Source of the DNA: Pedobacter planticolens
Lineage (GTDB): Bacteria > Bacteroidota > Bacteroidia > Sphingobacteriales > Sphingobacteriaceae
Length of the DNA: 64,000 nt
Direction: 5' to 3'
Assembly (NCBI RefSeq): GCF_014172375.1
Contig: NZ_WNXD01000001.1
Span: forward strand, 1,240,001-1,304,000
The notes beneath the pieces were generated by a model. That model worked only from the letters and a program-made list of their open reading frames with translations. It searched no databases and was not told the origin of the DNA. A program made the translations under genes and the position numbers. Of this stretch, positions 49,101 through 58,881 are shown one piece after another. Within the stretch, counting starts at the first letter, position 1; every line of letters begins with the position of its first letter.

Positions 49101-51071
49101 TTACCACCCTGGATTTTGAACCAGTTTAGGGTTTACAGTTATATCGTAGTTTCTAATTGGCGCTAAATAATCTCTTGGTGCCACAAAGTTTTGAGTATAA
49201 ATAGTTCTAGGTCTATAATAATCTGCAGTATTGGCCTGAAAAACACTCCATCCTGTAATAGGTTGATTAAATGCGTCTGCAGCTTTTTTCCATCTTTTCA
49301 AATCCCAGTAACGGCTACCTTCAAAGGCCATTTCTATGCCTCTTTCTTGGTGGATAATTTCTCTTAAACCCTCTTTGGTTGTTGGTTTACTTGGATTATT
49401 AGAATAACTGTTCCATGATTCTACTACGCCTTTTAAGCCAGCACGTTTTCTAATACGATCAACATATTCAAAGACATCATTAACTGGCCCTTGTGATTCA
49501 TTTAATGCCTCTGCGTACATTAGATATAAATCTGCCAAACGAATTTGTGGCCAAGGATAATCACGATAAGAAACTCCATTAGAACTATTTGTCATGTTCC
49601 AATCCACTACTTTCTTCAAATAATATCCGGTTTCATTATAATAACCTACGTGTGTAGCACCAGCTAGTTGAGTATATTTTCCTTCTACAACCCAAGTATT
49701 TTCATCAGAATTACTAGGACTATCATATTTATACCAAACTCCACCATCAAAACCTAAATCTGCATAGAAACGAGGTTCTCTATCAAAATTTAAGCGAGCA
49801 GTTTCATAACCTTCTTTGACAAAGAAACGTTCACTTTTAAGTGCGGTTCTTAAGGTGTATTTATTAGAAAAATTAATTAGTTTGTCTTCATTTATCGGAA
49901 CTCCATTGCTAGAATAAAACATTTCAGCAATCTTTAATGGTGCAGCCAATTGCATTCTTGCATCTCCACTCCCACCACCAGCTGCTAATTTTGGCATGGC
50001 TACACGTTGTAAAAAATCTGCTCTACTATTTGGGTTTGCCCAAACATGTTCAACATTCCAACGTTCGGTAATTGCAGAACGCAAAGTCAATTGCAAATTT
50101 GTAGTATCAGATAGTTTAAATGTAGATCCAGGGAAAACATATAGCTTTGATCCTGCTTGTTCTGCAGCATCAATTGCAATTTTAGCAGCGTCTGCAGCTT
50201 TCTTCCACTTATCTGCACTAAAAGTTGCTGGAAATAAACTCACTCCATCGTGATCTTTGAAACCTACATAGTCTGAATTTCCATTAAACAACGGACTTGC
50301 AGCCATTAAAAGTAGTTTAGCTTTTACTGCAAGTGCAACAGGTTTTGTAATTCTACCAAGTTCTGTTGTTCTATCAGTAATAATTGGTGGTAAGTTAGTC
50401 GCAGCTTCATCTAAAAGCCCAGAAATATAAGCAACACATTCATCAAAAGGCATTCTTTTCACGCGTACATCAGCCTCTGGAGCACTGATATCTATGTTTT
50501 TATCAACTAATGGAATAGGTCCATACATGCGAAGCAAATAAAAGTGATAGTATGCTTTTAAGAAAGTAACTTCTGCTATCCATCTCGCACGCTCATCAGA
50601 TCTTAAATCACGAACCTTGGTTTCGTCTTTCACATTTTCTAAAAAAATGTTACAGTTTCTAATTCCTTTCCAAAGTCCAAAAAGATCACCTGGTCCACCA
50701 CCTTGATAATTCCCATCCCACGCATTCATGTAAGGATTAGCTGCATTCTGGCCACCTCTTGCTCCACGCCATGCATAGGATACAAAATCCCATTCTTGAG
50801 TGGGTACCCAAAGCTCATCACCAGATAGATTACCCACGTTAAAAATTGGATCTCCATCTTTTGGCAAGAACGAATAGCAAGTGAACAGGTATTTTTCTGC
50901 CTCTGTTCTCATGGTAAAGGCATTATCAATTGTCGCTACATTATCTGGTATAATGTCCAAATATTTTTTACAAGCAGACAAATTGAATAAGGTCGTAGCA
51001 AAACATGAAATGATTACCATGCTTTTTACACTTCCTTTAATCTTATTGATTGTTATATTTTTAAATTTCAT
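49101..51071 (-). CDS. SusD/RagB-family surface glycan-binding lipoprotein
   Basis: A 656-residue SusD-like protein. The lipoprotein signal ends at FNLSACKKYLDI (C34); the start could also be M18 (51020), which gives a shorter signal. The N-terminal SusD-like domain contains TPR helices (FLKAYYHFYLLRMYGPIPLVDKNI) and the C-terminal RagB region has RLADLYLMYAEALNE and GSRYWDLKRW. It covers the SusC channel and binds the glycan. It lies 25 bp after the SusC gene, as expected for a SusCD pair. Confidence 0.96.
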   Translation of the reverse strand: MKFKNITINKIKGSVKSMVIISCFATTLFNLSACKKYLDIIPDNVATIDNAFTMRTEAEKYLFTCYSFLPKDGDPIFNVGNLSGDELWVPTQEWDFVSYAWRGARGGQNAANPYMNAWDGNYQGGGPGDLFGLWKGIRNCNIFLENVKDETKVRDLRSDERARWIAEVTFLKAYYHFYLLRMYGPIPLVDKNIDISAPEADVRVKRMPFDECVAYISGLLDEAATNLPPIITDRTTELGRITKPVALAVKAKLLLMAASPLFNGNSDYVGFKDHDGVSLFPATFSADKWKKAADAAKIAIDAAEQAGSKLYVFPGSTFKLSDTTNLQLTLRSAITERWNVEHVWANPNSRADFLQRVAMPKLAAGGGSGDARMQLAAPLKIAEMFYSSNGVPINEDKLINFSNKYTLRTALKSERFFVKEGYETARLNFDREPRFYADLGFDGGVWYKYDSPSNSDENTWVVEGKYTQLAGATHVGYYNETGYYLKKVVDWNMTNSSNGVSYRDYPWPQIRLADLYLMYAEALNESQGPVNDVFEYVDRIRKRAGLKGVVESWNSYSNNPSKPTTKEGLREIIHQERGIEMAFEGSRYWDLKRWKKAADAFNQPITGWSVFQANTADYYRPRTIYTQNFVAPRDYLAPIRNYDITVNPKLVQNPGW

Positions 51072-51096
51072 TTTATTTTCTTTAACAATGTCCTAA

Positions 51097-54000
51097 TTAA
51101 AATGACGCTCTAACTCCTAAGTTATAAGTACCTTGAATTGGATAACCTAAACCGTTACCGCCCATCTCTGGATCCCAGGTATTAAAACTACTTATGTAAC
51201 CTACATTTGTAGCGCTTAGATAAATTCGCAATGATTTGAAACCTATTTTTTGATTTAATTTCTGTGGAGTATTATAAGCTACTTCAACACTTCTCAATCT
51301 TAAAAAATTACCATTTCTCATCCACCATGTTGATGTTCTATTGTTATTAGGAACAAAATTTGGACTTAGACGAGGCCATAATGCGTAAACATTTCTATTC
51401 TCTTCAGACCAGTAACTATCTGCGATAGATTTTAACAATCCGTTCTGGCTACCACCGTTAAGTACAAATGGTGCTATATTTTGAGAGTTGATAAAGAATG
51501 AAGAACGGGCAGAGCCTTGAAAAAAGAAACTAAAGTCAACACTTTTATATCCCACAGTTCCACCGAAACCGTAAATAATTTCTGGGGAAGTAGGCAAGCC
51601 TATTGGCACAATATCTTGATCATTTACCAAACCATCATTATTGATATCTCTGTATTTGATATCTCCACCACCATAAGTTAAACCAGCGGTTCCATCAAAC
51701 TGCGGCGGGGCATTTTTAGCTTCATTATCATCAATAAATAAACGTTCTGCAATTAAGCCATAACCTTGCGTGGTCGAATTCCCAACGGTTGAACGATAGA
51801 GCTCGCCAGCTGGGTAACTCGGTTCATCGTTAATTAAGATTTTACTTTTTGCATAAGTAAAGTTTCCTCTCAATTGCATAGACCAGCCTCTTCCAAATGA
51901 TTTGTTATAAGCAGCAGCAAAGTCTAAACCTTCACTTTCAGCTTTGTTGGTGTTTGCCCTTACCGTAGCCTGTAACCCCATTGTAGTAGGAATATAGGTA
52001 CGTCCGGTTAAAATATTTGAACGTGTATTTTTATAGATATCGATATTAACATCTAGGGCATTCAAAAACCTAAAATCTGCTCCTAAATTTATTTGTTCAG
52101 ATTCCTCCCAAGTAATTAGTGGATTAGCATATCTAGTTACCAAAACACCTGCTTTAGAATAGCCATATTGCTCCCCGAAAGTAGATCCATAAAGGCCAGA
52201 ATTCATGTTAACTTCAGACATGTAGAAGAAACGATCGCCATCATTACCAATTTGGTCATTACCTACTAAACCATACGTTGCTCTTAGCTTTAAGCTGTTA
52301 ATTACGCTTAACAATGGTTTAAAGAAATTTTCATTTGAAACTACATAACCTAAACCAACAGAAGGGAAAAATCCAAAACGATTATTTTCTGCAAAACGTT
52401 CAGAGCCGTTGTAACCAAAATTAAATTCGACTAAATATTTACTGTCATACCCATAAGTAGCCCTACCAGAAACCCCTTGGTTACGAGAAGGTAATGAAGC
52501 TTGTAAACTTCCTGCATTTCCTGAAAGATAGTTCCGAAGCGTTGTAATTAGCATTCCTCCTACGGCATGTTTTTCTCCAAATACTCTGTTATAAGACAAA
52601 GCAAGCTCAGCATAAAAAGTAGAATTTAAGCGTTTTAACCCTTCAGAATAACCTAAGTACTCCGTTCCAGTAGTACCAATTGAGCCTTGTCCACCAGGAT
52701 TTAATACCGATACACCTACGCTACCATTTGGTTGTTCGGTTGCCGTGTAGTAAAATGGATTATAACTTCTAGATACATCAAAATAAGAATATCTTCTAGC
52801 ATAAGTCATCAATCTGGCATTTAAACCTTTAACCAGTTTATTTAAATCTTGCTTAAGTTCAATTTGTGTTTGTAATGTTGATGAATTATATTCTGAATAA
52901 CCTTTAACCATCTCTGCATAAGGATTTACATATAATCCATTATTTGGAGTAACCGCATTACCGAATAAAGCATGGGTAGCAAAGGGAGATAATGAAGCCG
53001 GATAAACAGCTGGAAATAAAACAGGGTTAGACCAGATTGTTTGGTTAAAAATTCGCTGACCACCATTTACAGGATTACCATTTCCATCGTAACCTAATAG
53101 TGGGCCAGAATAATCATCAAATTGACCATATACTCTAATTGCTGCAGTTGTAGTTTTGGTTAAATTGATATCAACATTAGAACGTACTGAATAATTTTTC
53201 AGTTTTACGTTGTTATTGAAGTTGTTCAAACCTTCAACTTTCAATACGCCGTTGTCAATATTATAAGTTCCAGCAACGTAATATCTTGCTTTTTCGCCAC
53301 CACCTTGAACGCTGATGTTATTACGATAGTTGACTGTATAATCTTTGATCAATTGGTCTATCCAATTATTACTTGGATACAATAAAGGATTATCGCCCCT
53401 AGCTGTTGCATCAATTTTGGTTTGCAAATAAGGTAATGCAGCTGTTGGGTTTCTAGTTAACGCCGCTTCATTAGCCAACTTCATGTAAGTAATATTATCA
53501 GCAAACTGAAAGTTTTTTGTATTGGATGACATGGCAGATTCAGATCTAACTGTAAAATTGGTCATGCCGGCCTCGCCAGATTTTGTAGTGATTAAGACAA
53601 CGCCATTTGCACCACGAGCACCATAAACTGCAGAAGCCGTAGCATCTTTTAAAACACTAAAAGATGCAATATCATCTGCTTGCAAACGTGCCATATCATT
53701 TTGGGTAGATTCAATACCATCAATTAAAATCAATGGATCTTGTTTACCTGTTCCAAATGTTCCTAAACCACGAATAAAGAATTGAGCATTATCTGCTCCA
53801 GGTTCTCCACTTCTTTGATAAGCAATCATACCAGCAACACGGCCTTGCATCATAGTCGTTAAATTACTTGTTGGTCCTTTTAATTCTTTCGGATTAATCG
53901 TGGTAATGGAACTAATCATACTTGCTTTTTTCTGAGTACCAAAACCCACTACAGCAACTTCATCTAATGCATTTACGTCGTTTTCTAACGTAAGGTTAAT

Positions 54001-54342
54001 AACATAAACGCCTTCTGCATTTGGTAAATAGTCGGCAACAGTTACTGTTTTAGGTTTGCAACCTATTGCTGTAAAAAGCAATCTTCCAGATCTTGGTAAT
54101 GTAACGGTGTATTTACCTTCTGCATCTGAGTTAGTACCTCTGTTGGTTCCAGAAACCTTGATGTTCACTCCAGGTAAACCACCAATAGTATCTTTAACAG
54201 TACCTCTAACGGTTACATCTGTTTGTGCCCAAGATTTTATACTGCATGTAACTAAAACAAAAAACAAGAGTAGCTTAAAACTAGATTTAAGTTTACTTGT
54301 AAGAAATTGTGGTTGAATTTGATTGAGTAGCTTTCTCATCAT
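51097..54342 (-). CDS. SusC/RagA TonB-dependent receptor (no STN domain)
   Basis: A 1081-residue outer-membrane receptor. The signal ends near SWAQTD. A carboxypeptidase-regulatory-like domain follows immediately (VRGTVKDTIGGLPGVNIKVSG, about 42-120), then the plug with VGFGTQKKASM, RGLGTFG and VLKDATASAVYGARGANGV, then the barrel, ending in YNLGVRASF. It lacks the STN domain of the SusC at 1-3013, consistent with control by the HTCS at 62230 rather than by an ECF sigma factor. It leads a long operon through SusD, three lipoproteins, GH2, GH16 and galK. Confidence 0.96.
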   Translation of the reverse strand: MMRKLLNQIQPQFLTSKLKSSFKLLLFFVLVTCSIKSWAQTDVTVRGTVKDTIGGLPGVNIKVSGTNRGTNSDAEGKYTVTLPRSGRLLFTAIGCKPKTVTVADYLPNAEGVYVINLTLENDVNALDEVAVVGFGTQKKASMISSITTINPKELKGPTSNLTTMMQGRVAGMIAYQRSGEPGADNAQFFIRGLGTFGTGKQDPLILIDGIESTQNDMARLQADDIASFSVLKDATASAVYGARGANGVVLITTKSGEAGMTNFTVRSESAMSSNTKNFQFADNITYMKLANEAALTRNPTAALPYLQTKIDATARGDNPLLYPSNNWIDQLIKDYTVNYRNNISVQGGGEKARYYVAGTYNIDNGVLKVEGLNNFNNNVKLKNYSVRSNVDINLTKTTTAAIRVYGQFDDYSGPLLGYDGNGNPVNGGQRIFNQTIWSNPVLFPAVYPASLSPFATHALFGNAVTPNNGLYVNPYAEMVKGYSEYNSSTLQTQIELKQDLNKLVKGLNARLMTYARRYSYFDVSRSYNPFYYTATEQPNGSVGVSVLNPGGQGSIGTTGTEYLGYSEGLKRLNSTFYAELALSYNRVFGEKHAVGGMLITTLRNYLSGNAGSLQASLPSRNQGVSGRATYGYDSKYLVEFNFGYNGSERFAENNRFGFFPSVGLGYVVSNENFFKPLLSVINSLKLRATYGLVGNDQIGNDGDRFFYMSEVNMNSGLYGSTFGEQYGYSKAGVLVTRYANPLITWEESEQINLGADFRFLNALDVNIDIYKNTRSNILTGRTYIPTTMGLQATVRANTNKAESEGLDFAAAYNKSFGRGWSMQLRGNFTYAKSKILINDEPSYPAGELYRSTVGNSTTQGYGLIAERLFIDDNEAKNAPPQFDGTAGLTYGGGDIKYRDINNDGLVNDQDIVPIGLPTSPEIIYGFGGTVGYKSVDFSFFFQGSARSSFFINSQNIAPFVLNGGSQNGLLKSIADSYWSEENRNVYALWPRLSPNFVPNNNRTSTWWMRNGNFLRLRSVEVAYNTPQKLNQKIGFKSLRIYLSATNVGYISSFNTWDPEMGGNGLGYPIQGTYNLGVRASF

Positions 54343-54960
54343 ATTAAAATAAATTTAGATTGATGACTAGATTGAATTGTACAAGACATGAGCTGTCTTT
54401 TTGATGGATAACATAAAGAGATTTCTGTACAAACGGAATCCCTAATCTTTAATAACATTTTGAGCATTCGATTTAATATTTGGTTAGTAATTGATTTAAT
54501 GATTTTATATAATTCAAGTTGCGTTGGTTTTCACTTTAGCTTATATAAAAACTTGTTGGTTTACTTGTTAAAACTTGAGGAAGTCAAAACTTCTTAGGTT
54601 AGCTTTATTCATATAAATTTAATTTGGTTTAAAACAAAGTAACCATTAAAACCACTCTGTTAGTGAGGGGTAATACAGTATTTATAAGGGGTTAAATCGT
54701 TATTTTGACTTAAAAACCCTGTTATTTGATAATAATTAAATAATACTGAGGTACAGATTAATAATTTAAATCTGTGAGATTTTGAAACATTATAGGATTG
54801 TTTTCTATAACCATTTCAAGTTATGATACAGGTGTATCACATCGAACTGATGAGTGTTAAATTTTGATTTTATAGAATTTAAAAATCGTAATAGGTCATA
54901 CTGATTTAGACACAAAAATCTGTGTATATACGGCAGAAAAGAAACTAGAAGAATTTAGCT
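54343..54960. other. Long AT-rich leader/intergenic region of the SusC operon
   Basis: This 618-bp stretch contains no convincing reading frame. A minor hairpin (GGAAGTCAAAACTTCTT) lies near 54577-54595. I could not find a clear TTG-N20-TAnnTTTG pair on the minus strand. It probably holds the SusC promoter, an untranslated leader and HTCS sites, but I cannot assign them. Confidence 0.4.
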
Positions 54961-56097
54961 CTACTTGGACTTAAAAATATTTAAATTCCATTCATCCATC
55001 CAAGAAATCTCTATGCGATTGTCTTTGAATTGAATAGGCAACCAAAGATATCTTCCATCAATTGCATTTTTAGGTTTCCAGATATCGGCCATAAAAATAA
55101 ACTCACCTTTTTTGTTCGGCGCTGGCAATACGAAAGTGCTTTGTCCGCCAAATGTTTTTTCTGCGCCTTTGCCTACACATGGATTGCCCATAAATGTCCA
55201 TGGTCCCCATATTGATTTTGCAGTAAACCAACGTGGTGGGTTTGGCGCCCAACCAGTACATCCAGAACCTATCATGTAATACACATCATCTTTTTTGAAC
55301 AATGCTGGAGCTTCAGTTTGATGACCAACATATATTCTTGTAAACTTACCAGTGTGGCTTAAATAATCTGGTGTCAACTCGGCTATGTGCAAGGTAAAGT
55401 TCTCTTCAGAAGAAAAAACATGATACGCTTTTCCATCATCATCTACATAAACCGTCATGTCGCGTGCCATTTGACCACCAGCAAAATCACGGCAAAAAAA
55501 GCCATCACTTTGATTTTTAGGCGTTGCACAATTTAGTTTTTCACTTTCTGGTGTATTAGCTGTATAAATGGGCATAATACCTGCATTTGGTCTATAACTT
55601 TTGATAAACGTATAAGGTCCAGTAACTTTATCGGCGACCGCAACACCAGCTCTAGCTGCCGCATAACCTTTATCTTTAAGTTCTAGATGAAACCACATCA
55701 CAAACTTCTTTGTTTTTTTGTTATAAACCACTTTTGGTCTTTCTATCACACTCCCTTTAACAATATCACTTTTTGGATCATTGCTTACAGGCAGCGCAAT
55801 TCCCTCATCTTTCCAATTATATAAGTCTTTTGAGACGTAAACATGTACACCAACTTGTGCAGTATTCCCAATTTCACCTTCTACTTTATGTTCGCCAAAC
55901 CAATAATAAATACCCTTGTGCATTACAATACCTCCGCCATGCGCATTTATGTGAATGCCTTTATCATCATTCCAAATTTTTCCTGGCGTGAAAACTGTTA
56001 ATTTTGCTTGCTGGGCAACTGATTTTACTCCATTACCAAAAAGCATCACAATTAATATTAAACAGATAGTTAAAGACTTATAAAATAGGTGTTTCAT
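54961..56097 (-). CDS. GH43 (subfamily 24-like) exo-beta-1,3-galactanase
   Basis: A 378-residue secreted five-bladed propeller enzyme (signal ending near KSVAQQ). The opening INAHGGGIVMHKGIYYWFGEHK resembles the GH43_24 galactan 1,3-beta-galactosidase group rather than arabinofuranosidases. Other blades are VYVSKDLYNWKDEG, SDIVKGSVIERPKVVYN and MARDMTVYVDDDGKAYHVFSSE. Members remove galactose from beta-1,3-galactan even where it is branched. Subfamily assignment is by pattern only. It is separated by 219 bp from the BNR_4 gene and 618 bp from SusC, so it may be its own transcription unit. Confidence 0.85.
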   Translation of the reverse strand: MKHLFYKSLTICLILIVMLFGNGVKSVAQQAKLTVFTPGKIWNDDKGIHINAHGGGIVMHKGIYYWFGEHKVEGEIGNTAQVGVHVYVSKDLYNWKDEGIALPVSNDPKSDIVKGSVIERPKVVYNKKTKKFVMWFHLELKDKGYAAARAGVAVADKVTGPYTFIKSYRPNAGIMPIYTANTPESEKLNCATPKNQSDGFFCRDFAGGQMARDMTVYVDDDGKAYHVFSSEENFTLHIAELTPDYLSHTGKFTRIYVGHQTEAPALFKKDDVYYMIGSGCTGWAPNPPRWFTAKSIWGPWTFMGNPCVGKGAEKTFGGQSTFVLPAPNKKGEFIFMADIWKPKNAIDGRYLWLPIQFKDNRIEISWMDEWNLNIFKSK

Positions 56098-56316
56098 AAT
56101 CTACTTTTATACTGGTTTAAATAAATATTAAGTTAACATTTATTAATTCTAAAAATAGAGATAAAGATGGTCTTTTTTAGAACTTTATTGATGATTAATT
56201 GGCGGATATTAACAATATATTAAGTTAATTTTTACCAAAAGATATTTTAAAAGATTTGAAAAGAAAATCTCTATAATTATTAATGTTAGTCCTTTTTGTA
56301 GCACAAAGAAATGCTT

Positions 56317-57624
56317 CTACCTCTTCCAAGTAAGCACTTGTACTTTAGTTGGTGTAGCATTTGCCTTTCCTTCGCCATCAACTTGTTCTACTTTTTGAAC
56401 AAACAAGTCTAATCGTTTTTTAGCTATCCAAAGTTCGGTGTCAAAAGTAGGTTCCCACTCTCCAACACTAAACGAAGTAAGGTCGTTACAAACCCAATCT
56501 TCTTTTGTAATATCTTGGCTTATGGCAATAGAAACCTTATTTCCTCTTTCGATATCTCTAAAAACAAGTGCACAAGAAATTGTATTTTTTGATGACCAAC
56601 TAATTAATTGTGGTCTTGATATTGGGATTTTTTTTGTTCCACCACCGCTTAAGCTGAATGCAGTTTTTCGGAAAGCTAAAGTATTTACAGCCCAATTTTT
56701 TCCTGTTTTATACACAATGTGATATTGCAGAATGCTTTCGCCTTGGTTTCTCCAATAAGTAGCAATAAAAGGATTTCCATTTTCATCTGCAAACATGGAG
56801 GTTTGGTTAATCAGCTCACTATTTTGAGGGATTTTCAAAGCATATTCTGCATTTGCAGCATTAATTGGTAATTGATATTTAACACCGTCAGAGTTCTGCC
56901 AAGTTAAACCACCATCGGTAGATTTTGCATAACACAAATCGTGATTACTTGCTACATCAGGGCTTTCTCGCCAAACCCACGACAGATGAATTGTTCCCTT
57001 TGCATCAATTGCAGTTTGTAAATAAACGTTTCTTTTGCCTTCTCCATCAATCAAGTTATCTTGCAATCTTTTCCACGTTTTCGTTTGTACATCATATCGA
57101 TTGATCATCAAATTTCCATTCCCAGAACCTCCATCGCGATAAAAGAATAGTAAATTTCCATTAGCCAACTTATAAAACTCTGGGTAACTTACTTTGTTTT
57201 CCTTTAAACCTAACATTGTTTCTTTATTTCCGAATACCAAACTTTCGGGTTTTACTGATCTTGCATAATTGAGATTATTGTTGTGTTGTCCCCAAGCAAG
57301 GTGTAAATAACCAGCCCCATCAATCATAATACTGATAGATTTATGTGCATCCGTTGCATCGCCTTTGTATTGCGTTTTAGCAATCTCCCATGTTTGCGAA
57401 TTGAGCTTCCGCTTTGCTAAAACCACAAACTGATCTAAATCATAATACGCAGCATATTGATTGTTCTTAAAAGTGGTTAAAGAATTTTTCCTAAAAACTA
57501 CAGTATTAACAGAATTATTTGCCCAACCATTTGTAGCAATGGTACTTAAAATAGATTTTTCTTGACTTTTAACGGATAGATTTAAACAAAAAATCAACAA
57601 GAAAACAGCTAAAACTCTACTCAT
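56317..57624 (-). CDS. BNR_4 seven-bladed propeller enzyme (GH145/PL42-type rhamnose-glucuronate enzyme candidate)
   Basis: A 435-residue secreted protein (signal ending near LSVKSQ). The BNR_4 pattern is visible as YAAYYDLDQFVVLAKRKLNSQ, DAHKSISIMIDGAGYLHLAWGQHNNNL-type blades (histidines in HKSIS and GQHN) and SKSTDGGLTWQN-like Asp-box. BNR_4 proteins include ulvan lyases and the GH145/PL42 enzymes that act on L-rhamnose-alpha-1,4-glucuronate. Context with GH105 and GH154 favours the latter. Exact reaction (lyase or hydrolase) cannot be decided from sequence. It starts 1 bp after the DUF2264 gene. Confidence 0.82.
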   Translation of the reverse strand: MSRVLAVFLLIFCLNLSVKSQEKSILSTIATNGWANNSVNTVVFRKNSLTTFKNNQYAAYYDLDQFVVLAKRKLNSQTWEIAKTQYKGDATDAHKSISIMIDGAGYLHLAWGQHNNNLNYARSVKPESLVFGNKETMLGLKENKVSYPEFYKLANGNLLFFYRDGGSGNGNLMINRYDVQTKTWKRLQDNLIDGEGKRNVYLQTAIDAKGTIHLSWVWRESPDVASNHDLCYAKSTDGGLTWQNSDGVKYQLPINAANAEYALKIPQNSELINQTSMFADENGNPFIATYWRNQGESILQYHIVYKTGKNWAVNTLAFRKTAFSLSGGGTKKIPISRPQLISWSSKNTISCALVFRDIERGNKVSIAISQDITKEDWVCNDLTSFSVGEWEPTFDTELWIAKKRLDLFVQKVEQVDGEGKANATPTKVQVLTWKR

Positions 57625-57625
57625 T

Positions 57626-58879
57626 TTATCTTAAATCCACACTGTGATCATTTGGAAAATCTTCTCCACTCCATATTTTTTGAGCACTCCATTTTGCAGC
57701 TGGATTTGACCAAAAAGGATCAGTTTCTGGTAAACCTAAAGGTAAAAATATGTTGGTACAGATATAAGGGCTTCCTTGATTATTATAAAAATCTCCCAAA
57801 TCAGGTTGATCGCCATACAAACCAATGGTTAACCAACCGTTTTTATAAGTTGTTGGACTTTCTAATGTTTTTTTAATTACTGCAGTTAAGGCGCAACGTA
57901 CTTGCTCTGGACTTAATTGCTTTGGTAACAACTTCTTATAGGCCATATCGGCTAGGTGATGAAATGCTCCACCACGATAAATAATTGATCTACCTGTTGC
58001 TGGGTAAGTACCATCTGTATTAATTAATCGTTCTTGAATAATGGCATATCGTTCATTACGTTTTCTAATCTTATCGAACATTGCATTATAAGCGGTTGTT
58101 TTTTTACCAATAATATCCGCCAATGTGCCTAAATATGGATGAATTACATAGCTATTGTAATAATCAAAAGCATAGCTACTACCATCTTTGTACATACCAT
58201 CGCCTACATACCATTGTTCCATTTGTTGCAAGGCATAATCAACACGCATTACATCCCAATCATACCCAAACTTTGCCCTAAAAGCTTCGTTTACAGCCGA
58301 AAAAAGCAACCAATTTGAAAATACAGGTTTAAATTTTCTGGTAGTAGCAATAGATTTCATCATCAATTCTTGATTTTTTTTATCTAAATTCTCCCAAAGC
58401 CAAGGCGCACGTATAAATGCCAGCGCAACATAAGAAGCGTCAACCAATTGTTGTCCGCCAATATCGTAATTCATGAAATCCTTAGCATTCGAATCCAAAG
58501 AATTTTTTAAACCTTGTATAACCCATTCGCGGTATTGTTTACGCAATACGATTTCGGCTGCTAAGCCACCTTCTAACTGTAACCAAGGAGCAATTCCACT
58601 TAAAACTCTACCCAAAACTTCAACATATTGCACTTTAATGCGGTGTTCTTTATTATCTATATGAATGGAAGTAACTTTTGGCATTACAATCCGTAAACTA
58701 TCTTTAGCCAAATTGTAAATAACTGGTCTAACCATTTTATCCATTTCCTGTAACCAAACTTGCCTGTCAGTTAAAGGAGTAGTTTTTACATTTTTACTTT
58801 TCTTTTGTGCTGCCACCTTCCCTACGCCTAAACAAAGGATAAAAAAAACAGCAGCGATACTTTTTAATGATAATTTCAT
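57626..58879 (-). CDS. DUF2264 protein, GH154-type (exo-beta-glucuronidase candidate)
   Basis: A 417-residue secreted alpha-barrel protein (signal ending near GKVAAQKK). DUF2264 features are MDKMVRPVIYNLAKDSL, VLGRVLSGIAPWLQLEG and a later DGSSYAFDYYNSYVIHPYL and GRSIIYRGGAFHHLADM. DUF2264 contains family GH154, for which exo-beta-glucuronidase activity on arabinogalactan fragments is known. Here it would remove uncapped glucuronate. It is 2 bp from GH105 and 1 bp from BNR_4, so the three are clearly coexpressed. Confidence 0.85.
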   Translation of the reverse strand: MKLSLKSIAAVFFILCLGVGKVAAQKKSKNVKTTPLTDRQVWLQEMDKMVRPVIYNLAKDSLRIVMPKVTSIHIDNKEHRIKVQYVEVLGRVLSGIAPWLQLEGGLAAEIVLRKQYREWVIQGLKNSLDSNAKDFMNYDIGGQQLVDASYVALAFIRAPWLWENLDKKNQELMMKSIATTRKFKPVFSNWLLFSAVNEAFRAKFGYDWDVMRVDYALQQMEQWYVGDGMYKDGSSYAFDYYNSYVIHPYLGTLADIIGKKTTAYNAMFDKIRKRNERYAIIQERLINTDGTYPATGRSIIYRGGAFHHLADMAYKKLLPKQLSPEQVRCALTAVIKKTLESPTTYKNGWLTIGLYGDQPDLGDFYNNQGSPYICTNIFLPLGLPETDPFWSNPAAKWSAQKIWSGEDFPNDHSVDLR

Positions 58880-58881
58880 GT